Source: Papilionanthe hookeriana x Papilionanthe teres
Taxonomy: Eukaryota; Streptophyta; Magnoliopsida; Asparagales; Orchidaceae
Assembly (NCBI GenBank): GCA_022702705.1
Contig: CM040427.1
Span: 14,841,625 to 14,905,624 of the forward strand
Direction of reading: 5' to 3'
Length of the DNA: 64,000 bases
In this document: in pieces, positions 33,301 to 47,163 of the stretch
Numbering within the stretch: the stretch's first letter is position 1
How the letters are laid out: every line of letters begins with the position of its first letter
Made by a program: the position numbers and the translations under genes
Notes under the pieces: model-generated
Seen by the model: only the letters and a program-made list of their open reading frames with translations
Told to the model about the DNA's origin: nothing
Databases searched by the model: none

Positions 33301-36300
33301 GTAAGGTTGACGGTCACGCGTTCACACCAGTCGTAGACGATGACCAGGAGCCATCGGATCACGCGTGTATCGAGCGGACGGCCAGGATCGCGCCGGACGG
33401 AGCAACGGGACATGAACCGCGGGCCAAGAGGCATCCCAGTCAGATGGCGGCGCCGAATCGAGAGATGACGCGTGGAGCTTCGGAGACGCCGAGGTTGACG
33501 CGGCGCCGCGTGGATAAGTAGATAAATAGGCTATTTTTTATTTATTTAATTACCAGAACTTCAAAAATTCATAACTTTGTGTAGAAAAATCCTAAAAATA
33601 AAATAAAAATACCCTCTTGCTCAGTGAACAGAGGAGAATAATGTGGAAAATAAATCAAGTAATTTCATTAAGTATTTTATTTTTAATGATTTATTTACTC
33701 TCTGCATTGTTTTAATTCTCCATGCATATAGGAAATTCACCATGACATGAGACCATAGGGCTTTTGAAGCCTCTGAACTTGGAAACATTCCCTAAATTTT
33801 CCAAGGTCAGAGGCCATCCCTATGAGAAGTTATTGATTTTTCAAGTTCATGTTACTGTTTTGAGTTTTTTAATTCCAATAATTAGCATGTTGAGAAATAA
33901 ATTCTAGAAAAATTTGGTGATGTTTCTTGTGACTAGAGGGACCTAGGGAAAATTAGTTTTGAGTTAATTCACTTTGAACAACCCTAATTGGCCTAAATAC
34001 CCAAAATTAAACTTTAATTAATTAGGGTTAACCATTCATCAAATTAACTTAAAAACAATTCTCCACTATCCTCTAGGGATAGGAGAACACCAATAAAAAT
34101 TTGAAACCAATTGGACTTGGTTAACCCCACCAAATGGGTTGATTAAGCCTCTTAAGCAAAAATGGGTAAAATTAAACTTTAAAAATTCATAACTCACAAA
34201 ATACTTTTCAAAAATTCACAAAAATGGTTTTGGAGCTTCTTTGATATCAGAGGAACTTAGAAAAATTAAAATTGTAATTTTCTAAAAAAAGTTGATTTTT
34301 ATCATTATTTTAATATTTTTAATAATTAAAAAATAATAAAAATAATAAAATGATTAAAAATCACCAAAATGTCACATTTTGAATTTTGATCATTTAGGAA
34401 CAAACCAAATATTTTTTTTAAGTCCCTAGGATAAGATGTTGAATTTTAAAGGCTTAATGTAATTTTTAATATTAAAAAATGTATTTTCCAACCTTCTCAC
34501 CAAAATAATTCTAATAAATCAAAGAAAAAACAGAAAAATATAAAATTTATTTCTCTGGACTCCTTGAGGTTAGAGAGATTTAAGAAAAATATAAAATCTA
34601 TTTTTCAACTTTAATTTTATTTTAAAATTAATTAATACTCCAAAACTCAAAATAATTCTAATAAATAAAATATAATTCAAACAATCACCAAAATTAGTCC
34701 AAATGGTCCTATAGTCATTAGAAGTGCCCCATAATTTTCTTAAGAATAGAAAATTCCCTTGATCATCTTATTGAATTTTCCTTGGAAATCCCTATTTTCT
34801 ACAAAAAATAATTATATAAATAAATTAAATACAGAAAAATCACATTTTCTCCTCTAATGTCTTAATTGACATGTGAGTGAAGCCACATAAAAATTTCAAA
34901 TTCATTTAAGCTCAATTTAGTGAGTTATGGAATTATTAAGCTTGAAGGGCAAAATGGTAATTAAAATTTTAACCCTTAATTAAAACTTTAGGCTTAATAA
35001 AATGAGAGAATAAAATATTTGATCATAATCTGATTTGGATGATTGAAATTTAAATAATTAAAGGATAGAGACCCATCAACAATTTTTAAGATTAATTAGA
35101 GTAAACTTTAATCATTTAATTAATGAAATTTGGAAGATTAATAAAAATCGAAATTATTAAAATAAGGATATTATTAAGAAGACATTTATACTTTAATTTA
35201 AAAATCCCTAAATTAATCACTTCAATAATATTTAATTCCCAATTAAAATGATAATCCAAACTCAAGATTTAAAATACTAAAAGACAATCATTAAATTAAA
35301 TTAAAATTAAAGCATTTAAATTAAATCCTTCCAAAATTTCAATTAAATTAATACTTTAAAAATTAAATTAAATCATCTTTAAAACATAAAAAATAAAATA
35401 TTAAATTAAAATTAAAATTAAATTAAATTAAAATTAAATTAAATTAAATTAAATTAAAACATATTAAATTAAATTAAATTAAATAAAAAAATAAAATCAA
35501 ATTAAAATAAAATTTAAATTAAATTAAAATTAAAAATAAAATTAAATTAAAATTAAAACTAAACCAAATTAAATTAAATTAAATTAAATTGAATTAAATT
35601 GAACTAAATATAACATCACCTAAGACATAAAGAATTCAAAATAGGTCTAAAAACAACTTGAATACTATTCCAAACTTAAACCCATTAATTAAAAATTAAA
35701 TTAAATCACAAATCACTTAAACATCAATTTGCCCTCAAAAGCTCTTGTTGAAAATGACGTATTAAGTGAAGTGTTATTTCACTTATAGGATATTCAAATG
35801 TCCTAGTTCACTGAGCAAAAGAACAAAACTTAATTAAACCTCGGATGATTAATTCACTCGATTAATAAAATCCATTTGACTTAGAATAATTCCAAGAATA
35901 TCGAAAAGATGTTTAAGATTCGTCTTAAGCACTTCCTCAATATGACGGGGTGTTTTATAAGAACAATTGAACTTAATTATTCTTTGGTGCGTAAAATCAT
36001 CCATAAACAAAATTGAAAACCTAGACGTCATAGGAATGACTAGCTATGGGACTAGGATCTCGGTAGAAAACCAGAAACCTTGCCCTTAGCTTTACCTAGG
36101 TAATTGCTATAAATACTTAAATGCTCTAACATGTGTTTCAAGTGCAGCTTGGGATGACGGGAAGACCCTCCAGGTACGCTTTTATTTTATTGCAATTTAC
36201 CTTCTCGCAATTTAATTAATCACATTGCACTTTCTTTTCTTGCATGATAAACAACTGTTGCATGAAAACCAAAACCTTTAGGATAGTCCCTAAACTGAAA

Positions 36301-37741
36301 CCAAAACTAAATTAAAAGTCATTACAAGATAAAAATCACTGCCACAACATTCCAAAATATAAAACAACTCAAAATTTAATCACAAACAGAACACAAAACT
36401 ACAATTACAACTAAATTAAAACGTCTCGTTGAATGATCGGGAATACCTCGGATGATGTAACCCACGTGTTGCTAATGGGATTTCCCACGGTCTAAATGAA
36501 GGTGTGGAACTCATTCAGCTGAGTTTAGCAAATTCATCCGGACTAAGTGAATTCAATGAAAATAATCGATGTCGGGATGACGGAACCGTGGGAACTTAAT
36601 CGGTTCCGTTTAATCAACTTTAAGATTTGTTTTAATTAAAATATTAAAAACACTTGGATTTTAAGATTCACTCTAAACCAAAACACTTCTCTCATCTCCT
36701 GATTTATGACTTCTAAAACTAAACCTCTGCAACAACAAGGAGCTCGAAGCATGGTGGGCAACACGGCCATCGTCATCAGCAAAACTCGGATCTACATCAA
36801 CTAAACTTTCTTAGAATTAAACAACCAAGCCATAGGACTTCGAGGTAGTTTTCCTAGTGCAACATAAATCCTCAAATCTTCGTTAGGCATTTGCATGATC
36901 ATATCATGTAAATTAAGCCCTAACCGGTTTTAGGACTCCGAGGTGATTGTTCGGTACGACATAAACCCTCACATCTTCTAGGCTGATTGTATGATTATGT
37001 CATACGAATATAAGTCCTAATTAACTAAAATTGGCAAGATTGAAATATCAAATAATATTAGGATTTTCTCAAATATAAGCCAAACAATAGGATAGTTTGG
37101 GAAGTTGCCAAGATTCTTCTTGGATCCTCAGCTTCTACTACTTCTCTTCCTTTGGATTCTCAAAAAATAAAATTGTCCCAAATTTTGAGTCATTCCCTTT
37201 TGAATTTCAAAAAATCTGATCCTTTGAAAACCTCAAACTTTGAAATTCTCGAGAGCAAAACCACCGATCATTATCGAGAGTTTTCTTAAGTGATTCACTT
37301 CATTTAAGATGTAATTAACTATAGTGGGCTCGCCCTTATAGGGAACTTTAAGAACCTGAGTAATATAAACCCCGCTTAATTCATTTATATTAAGCTAGGG
37401 GAACTTGTCGGCTTATAAAATTGGTTCGCGGACCAAACGGATGTCACAAGTCTTTTAGTTTATTTAATCGAGCCCCCATCATCAAGCAAAGTGTGTCCAT
37501 TCTTCGGGATAGATACACGGTTTGTGATGCGGTGCTCGTTTATATAAACTATTCGGGATGTGAGATCGGTTTGATTTCATATCTTAAAAATTTCAAATTT
37601 AAAATCATTTTCAAAATCAAATACTACTTTCTAAACCATATATACATATTTAAATTAAATTTAAAATCTAAAATTCGCCGACAATTTCTGTTAGGCGACC
37701 CCTTTTCAAAATAAAACACATAACCTAAAAATATGCCGACA
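30319..37741 (+). repeat. 3' LTR of the giant element (7.4 kb)
   Basis: TGTTGACCTC to ATGCCGACA, collinear with the 5' LTR. It keeps the roughly 840-bp block (30,907-31,750) that the 5' LTR has lost. That block is made of repeated CCCAAA/CCAAATT words. Many differences from the 5' LTR are C/T or G/A changes, as expected for methylated repeats. Confidence 0.95.
35285..35615. repeat. AAATT-type simple repeat expansion in the 3' LTR
   Basis: Matches the array at 15,105-15,451 of the 5' LTR, with a few unit-number differences (it is shorter near 35,440). Confidence 0.85.
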
Positions 37742-37751
37742 AATCCCACCA

Positions 37752-39869
37752 AGTATCAATGATCTTTTCCTCCCTGTTATTAAAGGTCCTTAAGGAAGGA
37801 GATACTATTCTAATAATCGCATATCGTATTGTATCCCTCGTTTTAGCTCACATTAGCATTATCGTCATTGCCCTAGCCACCTAGATTTTGTATGTAAACC
37901 AATCCGAAGATCCATGTGGCAAAAATAATTGTCCCCAATTGCTCACAAGGAATTAAATACCTTATAGAAGACTCAAATTCTTGAGCATTGGGTTGTAAAT
38001 GTAGGATAAGTAGTTTTGGGTATTTCTATTGATTTTGGTGAATTAGCGGGTCCCGGGGCATAACTTGGTAGGTACATAACAGATTTGAAGGATGATTTTC
38101 TTCATCAAAGCATAATAAGTTCAATTGTTCTTCAAAAAATCCAAAAGATCATAAAAGTGCTTTGTGCTAACCCCAAACAACTTTTGAAATCCTTTGAATC
38201 ATTTTGAGTTCCTTTGAACTTATTATGTTAATAAATCATTCATCCGCAATTAAATTAGGATTTAATGGTGATAATATTTTAACTTGGGCTAAATAGACCT
38301 TAAAGGTTTATTTATCCCATGAGCAGGGTAACTAAGTATTCACTTGACGTTTTATGTATGGATTGTTTTGGTGGGCTGCTTAGAGGTAGTTTGAATTATT
38401 AAGAACTCTTGCTCTTTTAATTAATACTGGGCTTGTAGTGTTTTAAGGGTATTTAAAATTAGTTATGTTTCATTTTCTAAGCCTCATTAAACAAGTCAGA
38501 TTAAACCTAGCTCACTACTAAGCCTTTAAGATTTCATATATAATTTTATGATTATTAGAGATATTAAATTATATGATTTTAACTCTCATCAGAAGATTGC
38601 ACTTTATTATTTGATCACCAACTAGGGCTTCAGATTAGTGAATTATTATCTTTCTAACATAAGCCCACTGCTCTAAGATCATCCAATTAGATTAACTTCC
38701 AGGTCATAACAATTTGGGAAATTACAATTTTACTCTTATTGGAAATGGTGACGAATTGGTTTTTACCACTTAAATCATTTGTGATTCAATCATCAAAATA
38801 ATTAATTAAGATCAACATTACCCATTTACCCTTTAATTAATCCTAAATTTTAATTAGAGCTTAAAATTTCATAATTACTGTTTTACCCTTAATGGCTTCT
38901 TACTTTATAATCACTTAAATTTAACTCAAATGATTTTGAAATTTCATAGTTACAATATTCATGGGTCAATTAGAATATTAGAGGCGAAATCAAGTATTTT
39001 CTGATTTTTATTTAATTTTAATAATTAGTTTAACTATAAAATATGAATTTTTTAAAATAATTGAAATAACTAAGTAAAATAAATTTTTTATACTAATGAA
39101 AATTATTGAAGGTTCAGTTATGTGAGAGAACCACTACGAAAGATTTTACTGATTTTTTTAATTATATTTTAATTTCTATAATTATTAAATAACTGTTTTA
39201 TGAACAAACAAATATATAAATATATTTTTATTATTAAAATTTCATTTTATTTTTTTCATAAATCACTTTGACCTCAAAGAACTTTGAGAAAATTATTTTT
39301 ATATTTTTCCCGTTTTTATTTTATTTTTTATAATTTTTAAAGTTGAAAAAAGGCCAAAAATAAAGTAATTATTTTGACTCCGATTTTATTTTTCATAGGT
39401 GTCTCTAGTCTCAAGGAACACCTTAAACCACTTTTTATGTTTTTCTCAGTTTTCTTATAATTTATATAATTATTTTAAGCAAAAATTCATATTTACTTAG
39501 AGAACTGATTTTTGTATCAATAATAATATTAAAGGACTTGGAATTTTTATAGGAGTTTCATGAAGCTGTAAGCTTCAATTTGACCCAATTTGGTAATTAT
39601 TTAAAATATTTTGCATTTTTTTCAATTTTTTGTATTTTTCTTAATATTAAAATAGAAAATTAGGTTTTAACTTTTAATATCCAATTTTTATTTTTTCTAG
39701 ATTTGATCATTTTAAGATGTCATTAAGATTTGAGTTTAAAAGATTTCATTAGGGCTTTGCCATAGACACTAGGGTTTAATGACCATTAATAAGGTTTAGG
39801 AAGTTAATGCTGGTAGACTTCCTTTCTCAAAAAGATTTATAAATGATCATCACAAAAGTGAGGTCAACA
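37752..39869 (-). mobile_element. Decayed inverted LTR of a related Tat element
   Basis: Its right end, TGAGGTCAACA at 39,859-39,869, is the exact complement of the LTR start TGTTGACCTCA. Moving left, words complementary to the giant LTR follow in order: around 38,880 and 38,730 (complement of the AAATGGTAATTAAAATTTT region) and AAGTTCAATTGTTCTT at about 38,118. The left border is uncertain. ACCAA occurs at about 37,747 and again at 39,870, which may be its target duplication. No PBS or coding remains, so it is a solo or truncated LTR. Confidence 0.6.
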
Positions 39870-40200
39870 ACCAAACCATCTAAGACGACTCTCTCTAATT
39901 TTGTCCACCACAAGAGCTACACTAACCCTTTCACGGATGTATTCATTTTGCATCATCCACCTAAGCATTCTCATCTCAAGAACACTTAACTTAATTTTAT
40001 GCTTCTCTTTTAAAAGTCTGTGCAAAGCATTACAGGTCTAACCACCATCTTATAAAATTTTCCTTTTGGTCTAAGCACTACTGTTCTATCACAGAATAGA
40101 CCCGAAGCATTCCTGCACTACAACCTATCAAATTTAATTCTACTAATAACATCCCTTTCAACATCACCATCACCTGGAACACTAGAGCTAATCTATGGTG
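39870..40200 (-). pseudogene. RTE-type LINE fragment
   Basis: It starts ACCAAACCATCTAAGACGAC, the complement of the RWFGH box region seen also at about 8,745, and continues through the same conserved order as the 8.5-kb copy (CATCCACCTAAGCATTCTCAT, AACACTTAACTTAATTTTAT). The part beyond ACCAA is missing because the inverted LTR abuts there, which suggests that the LTR inserted in this LINE copy. Confidence 0.65.
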
Positions 40201-43200
40201 TTCCTAGCTTATATATATATCCAGTGAAAGAACATCAACAATAAAAAGCATAATCCAAGGTACATCCTCATGTAAACGTCTACTAAGAGCATCAAACCAT
40301 ACTTTTGAGCATCAAAGAGGGTGAGTCACCGAAGTTGGAGTCGCTGGAGTTAGGTCCACCAAAGTTGCTATCGCTGGGGCACTAGAGTGATCAGAAGAAG
40401 GGAAGGGAGGGTTAATACATGATGGAGAGGGAGATTTCGAGAGTGATTAAGGGATTAAGTCAGGTTTGGGGGCGTAGCGAATTTCTATTAATAGCTTGGC
40501 ATCAACTATTTTATGTGCCTAAGCCATTTTGTGTGGTCATAATGCTACCACATGAAATTCTAAGAAATAATCGACAATATCTCATTCTTAATTTTACATA
40601 GGTTGAATATAATATGACTGCTTCTATCAAAGACAAGATATATTACGATATACTATTGACAATATTAGAGTCGTTTACCTATGTGCTACTCCATTCTTTC
40701 ACCCATAAATAAAGCACATCATTCTTGATTTTCACTTTGCTTCATAAGAAGATGCTTAAAGTGATATTGTTCGTACTGTGCTTATTTATGCCAAGATTTC
40801 ATAGAATTCTGCCTTAAGGGGGCCCTATTATAAGGAAATTTTAAAGTGTTCTATCAAAAAATTATTTAGTTTACTTATAGGAAAGAAATTTCAATAGACA
40901 TTAATATAAGTGATTAAACAACTTTCTATTTATTCTTATGTATGTAAGATATTGGTGCATTGCGCAAACATATGTGAATAAATCGCTAAATAAGAAGATT
41001 GTGTTTTAAGTTCTTTCAACATATTTTATTTTCCTCTATACTTTTAATATTTTTTAAATCAACTAATTGTTATTTAGTACAAATTAAAATAAGTCTATCT
41101 GTTGAGAATCTACTACACAAATCACCCAAAAGTTAGGAGGGTACATGGAAGTTAAATCATGATTCAAGAAAATTGATATCTCTAGAAAATATGAGACTAA
41201 ATAGAAAAAGAAGTGAGCTAAAAAAAGAAGATGGATTGATTTCTTTAATTATGTCTAATACAGTAAAATAAGAAGTATTTTCAAACACAAAAAAACTCTC
41301 TAATACTCATTAATAACATATCAAAAACCAACATTACTTAAGCTACCTAATATAATTTCTTAACTACAAATAGAAAAACTCCTTAAAACTGTCTATAATT
41401 AGTCATCCATTCAAAACTAATAACGCCAAATGTTAAATACAAAAATTAATGAATGACAAGATAAACAAAATAAGAAATATATGTTCTACATGTGCCAAAG
41501 TGGTAAAGGGGATGAATTGAGCTAATTTAAGAGTTTCAAAATTTTCAATTTTAATTTGTTATAATTAAATTAAATATATTGAGAAGTATGAAAAGTTCAA
41601 TAAAAATTAACAAGTAGAAAATATAAAGAAATCACAAGAGAGAAAATATTATATGGTTCATCCATAGCCTAAATTCATGCTTAAGTTCATATCATAACCT
41701 AGGATTCCCTACAAAACTTCAATGAAAATGTATCTGTCCTTCATTATGTGGAGAAGCTTTCTACACTAATCTTCTCTGTAGGACAACCACCAGCACTCCT
41801 TTCAAGCAAACCTCCAATACTCCTTTCAAACAAAGATCTTCTCAATGTGTGCTCCACAAGAACATCAACATTCTCTATAAAATAAAGTCAAACCAAAATA
41901 AAAAAAAAAGATATGTATATAAAGCTGTATTCTCACACACAAATTCACTTTTTGAATGTAAATATTGAGCTTCATTGTTAAATATTATCAAATATTTTCT
42001 AGTTGATAGCAAGCAAATAACTTTATTTTTGTTTTCTCTCTAAACGATGTTGGAAACTTTAAGAGTTTTTATAAAGAAAAAATAGCGAGGGCAGCTATAT
42101 TACTTATGGAAGATGTTGCATATTAAATTAAAAACATTTGGTCAGAACAATATGAGACTATATCCTAATGCTAATTTTTTAATTTTCTCTCAATTTTCCA
42201 CGCTCACATGATTCAAAATATTTCAAAATCTAATTTGTATTTTGCTTCAAACAACTATACTATATTCTTAATTATTATTAGAATTAGTATTTGAGAAGAC
42301 CATTTAATCTCTGTAGAAATCAATAAAACATAGGAGAGGCATGTTTAGATTAATTTCCTGGATCCGAGATTCTTTGTATTTTTGCAAAGCAGCATAACAT
42401 TTCATGATCGTCTGCTATTTTATGAATATCCATAATAATAGTTAAATTTCTTATTTTTTAACTTTCTTATAAAATTTAAGGGTTTAATTTTTAATACTTG
42501 ATTCGATTTATTTTCAATAAAATATTATAGGGTATTTAAAGTTTTATTTTATTTTCATGGTAAATGTTTTAGTAAGTTCTAAATTTGGGTGTTCAATTTT
42601 TCTATTCAAAATTTAAATTGTTCCTTACTCACCCTACTTTTAGAAAATCATAAATTATAAATATATTTCCTTCATAAAACATAAAAAAATATAAGACAGA
42701 TGAAAGTTATCTTATAATTTAGCTAAGAATATCATATAATTGCTGCAATTAAATATTATTACAATGCATGGCTCACCCTAGCTCCTCTCTCGTCCATAAG
42801 GAATAGATTCTTCACCCTTTCTCACTACGAAAGGGTGTCACTACAAACACATACAAACTAGAATAAGCCAGTACAAATTCTAAAAACGATAACAAGCTAG
42901 ATCATTCATAAGGAGCTGATGGCACAAAAATCACGAAACGTGTTCTTATCTCCAACGCCAACACAATCATTACCACTCCTTGTACTATTTTCTTCCTCAA
43001 AATTCTACATTATCTCTGATGCGAGGTACTGTGCACCAAGCTACCGCGCATCCATTCTATCCACCGGTTGATCCTTTGCACCTCTTCAAAATGACGTCTT
43101 ATCTTTATATAAGTTCATGAACACTATAAGGAATTCAATTATAACGGGCATAATTTAAAAAAAAAATTGTTAGAAATTAACAACTGAATTTTTGATGGAA

Positions 43201-43994
43201 TAGTACATTAAAAATTTTTATGATAGATTTTTTTAAAGCAAAATTGTAGGAAATTTTTCTACAAAGTTTACACTAAAGTTTTCTGACAAATTTTATGCAA
43301 TATTGCATTAGATGAAACTGATAATTGACATTTTCACATTTATCATTCTTCTTCCTTGAGGCTTCCTCTCGGTTGGACACGACCACCTTTCCATAACTCA
43401 ATAAAACTTCCCCAAAATGGTCTATTACATTTTTATTTCTCCTTAGAATTAGAGATATATCTCTTCAACTAGCTTCCTATAATGGGTTGTAGGAATCTCG
43501 AGGCCTAGTCTAGATTAAAGCTAAATATTCATAAAGCTGGCTGACTGAAGAACTACTAGCCAAGTGGTAAAATACAGACGGAAAGGATGGTGACAGATCA
43601 AAGGTCTACCTAGGCCGATTGAGAGCAAACAATCTCCCCACAACTGAACAAATGTCCAATACCCCGAACAACCACACGAGTAGATAGGCCACACAGCGAC
43701 CGACTAGCTACCATTTTCAAAGTCAATCGTCTCCTAGAATGTAGACCGACAAGTTTGTAGATGAGACAGCCGATCAACACCTACATGGTAAACAATTCAA
43801 AGGCTTGCCAAACGGATCTCCCAAAAATATTAAAAGTGCCTAAATCGATTTCAAGTACAAAATTACATGATAAAAGACTACTGTCCTGTAAACCAATGTT
43901 AAAGCAGAAGCAAACATTTATTTTTCAACTTTATGATCTCCCGTCTTCTAAAATTATAGGCTTAAACAGGTATTTTTTTTCTGTAAACCAATGT

Positions 43995-43995
<1 letters not shown>
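40201..43995. other. AT-rich intergenic DNA, no gene recognised
   Basis: The frame at 40,419-40,601 has no recognisable motif. The segment around 41,640-41,900 (ATATGGTTCATCCATAGCC, CCAGCACTCCTTTCAAGC) looks like a decayed Copia or other LTR piece but could not be assigned. Confidence 0.4.
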
Positions 43996-44057
<62 letters not shown>

Positions 44058-44062
44058 ATATA
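43996..44062. repeat. (AT)n microsatellite
   Basis: A pure AT run of about 60 bases. The word CTGTAAACCAATGT occurs both directly before it and at about 43,886, a local duplication. Confidence 0.95.
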
Positions 44063-46019
44063 AACAGGTTAACACAAAGAAAACTTAACCAAACAAAAAC
44101 AAAAATACAAAACACTTATCTTAAACTCCTCCCCAAGCAAATCTTCTGAAGTCCCTTTGAATAATTCTACCCCTCTACACACTCTACACTTAGAGACACC
44201 ATACCAATGGGTGTTCACTCACACACACTGAAGAGAGAGAGATAGATAGATAGCCTCTCTCTGTCTCCTCAGCAAGCCTCTTTAGGAATTAAGAGACTCT
44301 CTTAAAATAATACTCTGAATGCCCAAGAGTTGACTCAGATGCTCCTTCAAAATTCACCAAAATTCAATGTACATTAACAAAATGGATATTGGCACCTATG
44401 CGCCCAACTGTGGCGCCTAAGCGCCACTCTTCTAGAACCTTGGAAAAACTACTTGGAGCCTAGGCACCAAATCCTCGTGTCATGGAGCTGAGCTTTCTGT
44501 TAACATGTATAGGATATGGCGCTTAGGCGCTAGAGGCTGGCGCCGAGGCGCCAGTTCAATTTTTGCTCATTTTCCTCTTTTTTCATTCCTTTTTCCCCCA
44601 AAACTCCATTTCTTGCACCTGTAATCAAAGACATGCAAAATACCTTCCATTAAAGTGTAATATCATTAAAAATAAACATAAAATGTCTATTTTATAAAAC
44701 AAAATCCCCGTACTTCACTGTTACTTATCCTCAAGTAACTCTTCTATTTTATAAAACAAATGCTTTAACTTATGGCAGTGGGTTTCATTAAAGATTCCTA
44801 TACTTATTTTCTATAAATGTTATAGTGTAACTTTAGAAAAGATTTTTAATAACTCAGGTTAGAACTAGGGCATAAGAATTATCTAGTAATCAAGTTAGGA
44901 ATTCTGATTTTCTATTCATTTCAAAAATAATTATAATTTGTCAGACTTAGGAATCCTATAAGAATTAAAAGATAGAATTATATGAGAACTCTATTAGTAA
45001 AGATTTGACAAATACATTTAAACTTAAAATAAGCTCGGAAGTGTAAAAAAGTTTCTTCTCTTGAGATGATTCAAGTGAAGCCAATTTTTAATTAGGCATC
45101 TCCTCAAGCCTCTCCTCACTTCCATTCTTTTATATTTTCTTATCTTTTGATTTTTTTTCTTACTTTTCTTTTTTTTCTTCAGGATCATTTTCAATCATTT
45201 CTTTTTTTTTTCTTTTCTTTCTGATTGAGCATTATTATATCTAGATCAGCTTTTAATGATTTTGAACTTCACTATCTCCTTCTAAAGTTAAAAACTTCTC
45301 ACATTTCTTCACTTGATAATGTGTATTGGTATAAAAATGATTTTTCATTGATTATCAATTATTTCTAAAGTTTATATCTAAGATTCCTAGTTTTTCAAAA
45401 ATACAATTTTTTCTACTTTAAATAGTAAAAGCATATTCCTATTGTTTTATACTAAATATCTTAATTCTAAAACTACCCTTATTACCAAAAGTTCAAATTA
45501 AGTTTACTACATCATTCATAGAATAAAAAATATAGTGTTTTAAAGATAAAACCTCATACCATAAGTTATTTGAAAATAATTTTAAAGTGTGTCTATGGAG
45601 GACAAATAAAGCTTAGTTTTTAAAAGTTTTTCTCCCTCCCCCAAACATAAATTTTTAAATAGTTTAAACATTTAATGCATAAATGTAGGTAGAAAGAAAA
45701 CTTTCTCAAATATTTTATATCAATGGTTCTATATATGAAAAGTATATAGGTATAAACAATAAAGAACATGTGTGTAGCAGAAGGTAACTCTCAATTAAAC
45801 AAATTATAACATGAAGATTTTCTAAGTAGATGATTAATCTAACACACAAGAAGACATGTATATATATATGAACTTCAAAATAAATAAAATACTAGTACAA
45901 TAAAAATAAAAAGTGCCATAATCCACAAAATAGTAGTAGCTGACAACATAAAATCCAATATAATGAAATAACCTATAAGTACAATAACAAAGTCATACGC
46001 TTCTAAGAAAAGTAAGTAC
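44063..46019. other. Non-coding region with GCGCCTAAGCGCC-type palindromes
   Basis: Between 44,380 and 44,560 the words GGCGCCTAAGCGCC, GGCGCTTAGGCGC and GGCGCCGAGGCGCC cluster. Related words occur at about 47,550-47,640 and 49,300-49,430. A 19-base duplication (TCTATTTTATAAAACAAA) occurs at 44,687 and 44,742. It probably belongs to the 3' part of the minus-strand Athila-type element. Confidence 0.45.
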
Positions 46020-47163
46020 ACACAAACTCATAATAACTACTCCTCCTCCTCATCATCTTCTTCGATATTATCACGATGTTCAAACCTCATATAGTGTGGA
46101 TATGATGGAAACTCGACAGTCTTGTATCCCTTAAGAAAACTTACGAAAGATGTATGAAATCTTGCCTCATAATCACATTTCCACTTTAGATAAGAGTCAA
46201 AGTGTTCCAAAAGTTCATCGATGTCTTGTACTTGACTCTGAACATAATATATATCATTTTGTATGTCCTGATAATGAAGTTCATCTAAAGTGGCAGGAGG
46301 TGAAGCTGCAGCACGAGAGGTAGAAGGCCTGGAAGCAGAAGTAGATGGAATATCGGAAGCTCAAACTCCAGTAACAACACAACATGCTTCTCACATAAAT
46401 GCAGATTAGATTTTTTTAATTGGATTTAAAAGATGAAATAACTCTTCCGAACTCTAAAAAGCTACTTCTGATTACTGACATAAAAAGAAAATGAGTGCAG
46501 GGTATCATAATCCTGCAGTAGTACTTGCTCTTGCAGAACCGATAATATACTTGTAGATGAGAGAGCCAATATCAACAGACATCCTATTTTGAATGAAATA
46601 TTTTAAAGTGGCTCTCTCCCTATTTACTTCACTCAAATGTTTTGTTGGTATAAGTCGAGTATAAATTAAATAATGGTATGCCTTAGATGGAGCATTAAGC
46701 ATTGAAGAAGAAATTTTACCCTGTGATCGTTTTTTATTTTCCAAGCTCTATTTTCATCAGTCAAAAAATGAGGTACTCTCATTCATCTGCGACTCAGTAA
46801 GATCAAGGGATGAGTAGTAGCAATTAGGGATGTCACTTAGCTTATAAAAAGAGTTGAAGCGGGTAGGGGTAAATTCAACTGGTCTCCCCCTAACAAACAC
46901 TTCATCGTCAGATGCATCTGGAAAGTTGGCGTAGAATTCATAGACAATGGAAATCACTACTACAGTGGTCGTGTAGCAAAACGTATCCCAATTTTTGCAA
47001 AATATCAAATTTTTTACTGCGCAGTCAGGGCTAAGAAAACTTCATTCTGCTATAAGTTTCCCGGAGATTAATGTCTCTTTATATCGCTCATGTTCTTTCA
47101 ATTTATGAACTCCTTATGATCATAGACCTCTTTTCCTTTTCCTCTCTTAGTTTTAGGAGCCAT
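46020..47163 (-). pseudogene. Athila-associated 'putative plant transposon protein' ORF, copy B
   Basis: On the minus strand it starts at ATG 47,163 (MAPKTKRGKGKEVYDHKEFI). After stops and frame changes it shows the family's typical boxes: EFYANFPDASDDEVFVRGR (about 46,900-46,955), a LIYTRLIPTKHLSEVNRERA stretch (about 46,620-46,680), and a C-terminal coiled-coil-like part (SQVQDIDELLEHFDSYLKW) with an acidic end. I recognise this as the domain common in ORFs downstream of integrase in Athila-like retrotransposons. Its function is unknown. Confidence 0.65.

Larger units (their letters stand above)
10992..37741 (+). mobile_element. Giant Tat/Ogre-type Ty3/gypsy LTR retrotransposon with an AlkB ORF (26.75 kb)
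   Basis: Two long direct repeats, each starting TGTTGACCTCATTTTT and ending ATGCCGACA, bracket a 12.7-kb internal region. The internal order is primer-binding site, ORF1, gag, protease, RT, RNase H, second RNase H, integrase, an extra ORF, a minisatellite and a polypurine tract. An ORF before gag, the dual RNase H and a G-rich tract at the LTR are marks of the Tat lineage, including Ogre. The flanks share AATC (10,988-10,991 and 37,742-37,745), and five bases match with one mismatch. Every coding region has frameshifts or stops, so this copy cannot move by itself. A 120-base spot check of the two LTRs (13,381-13,500 against its 3' counterpart) shows three differences, so the insertion is old but not ancient. 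Confidence 0.93.
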
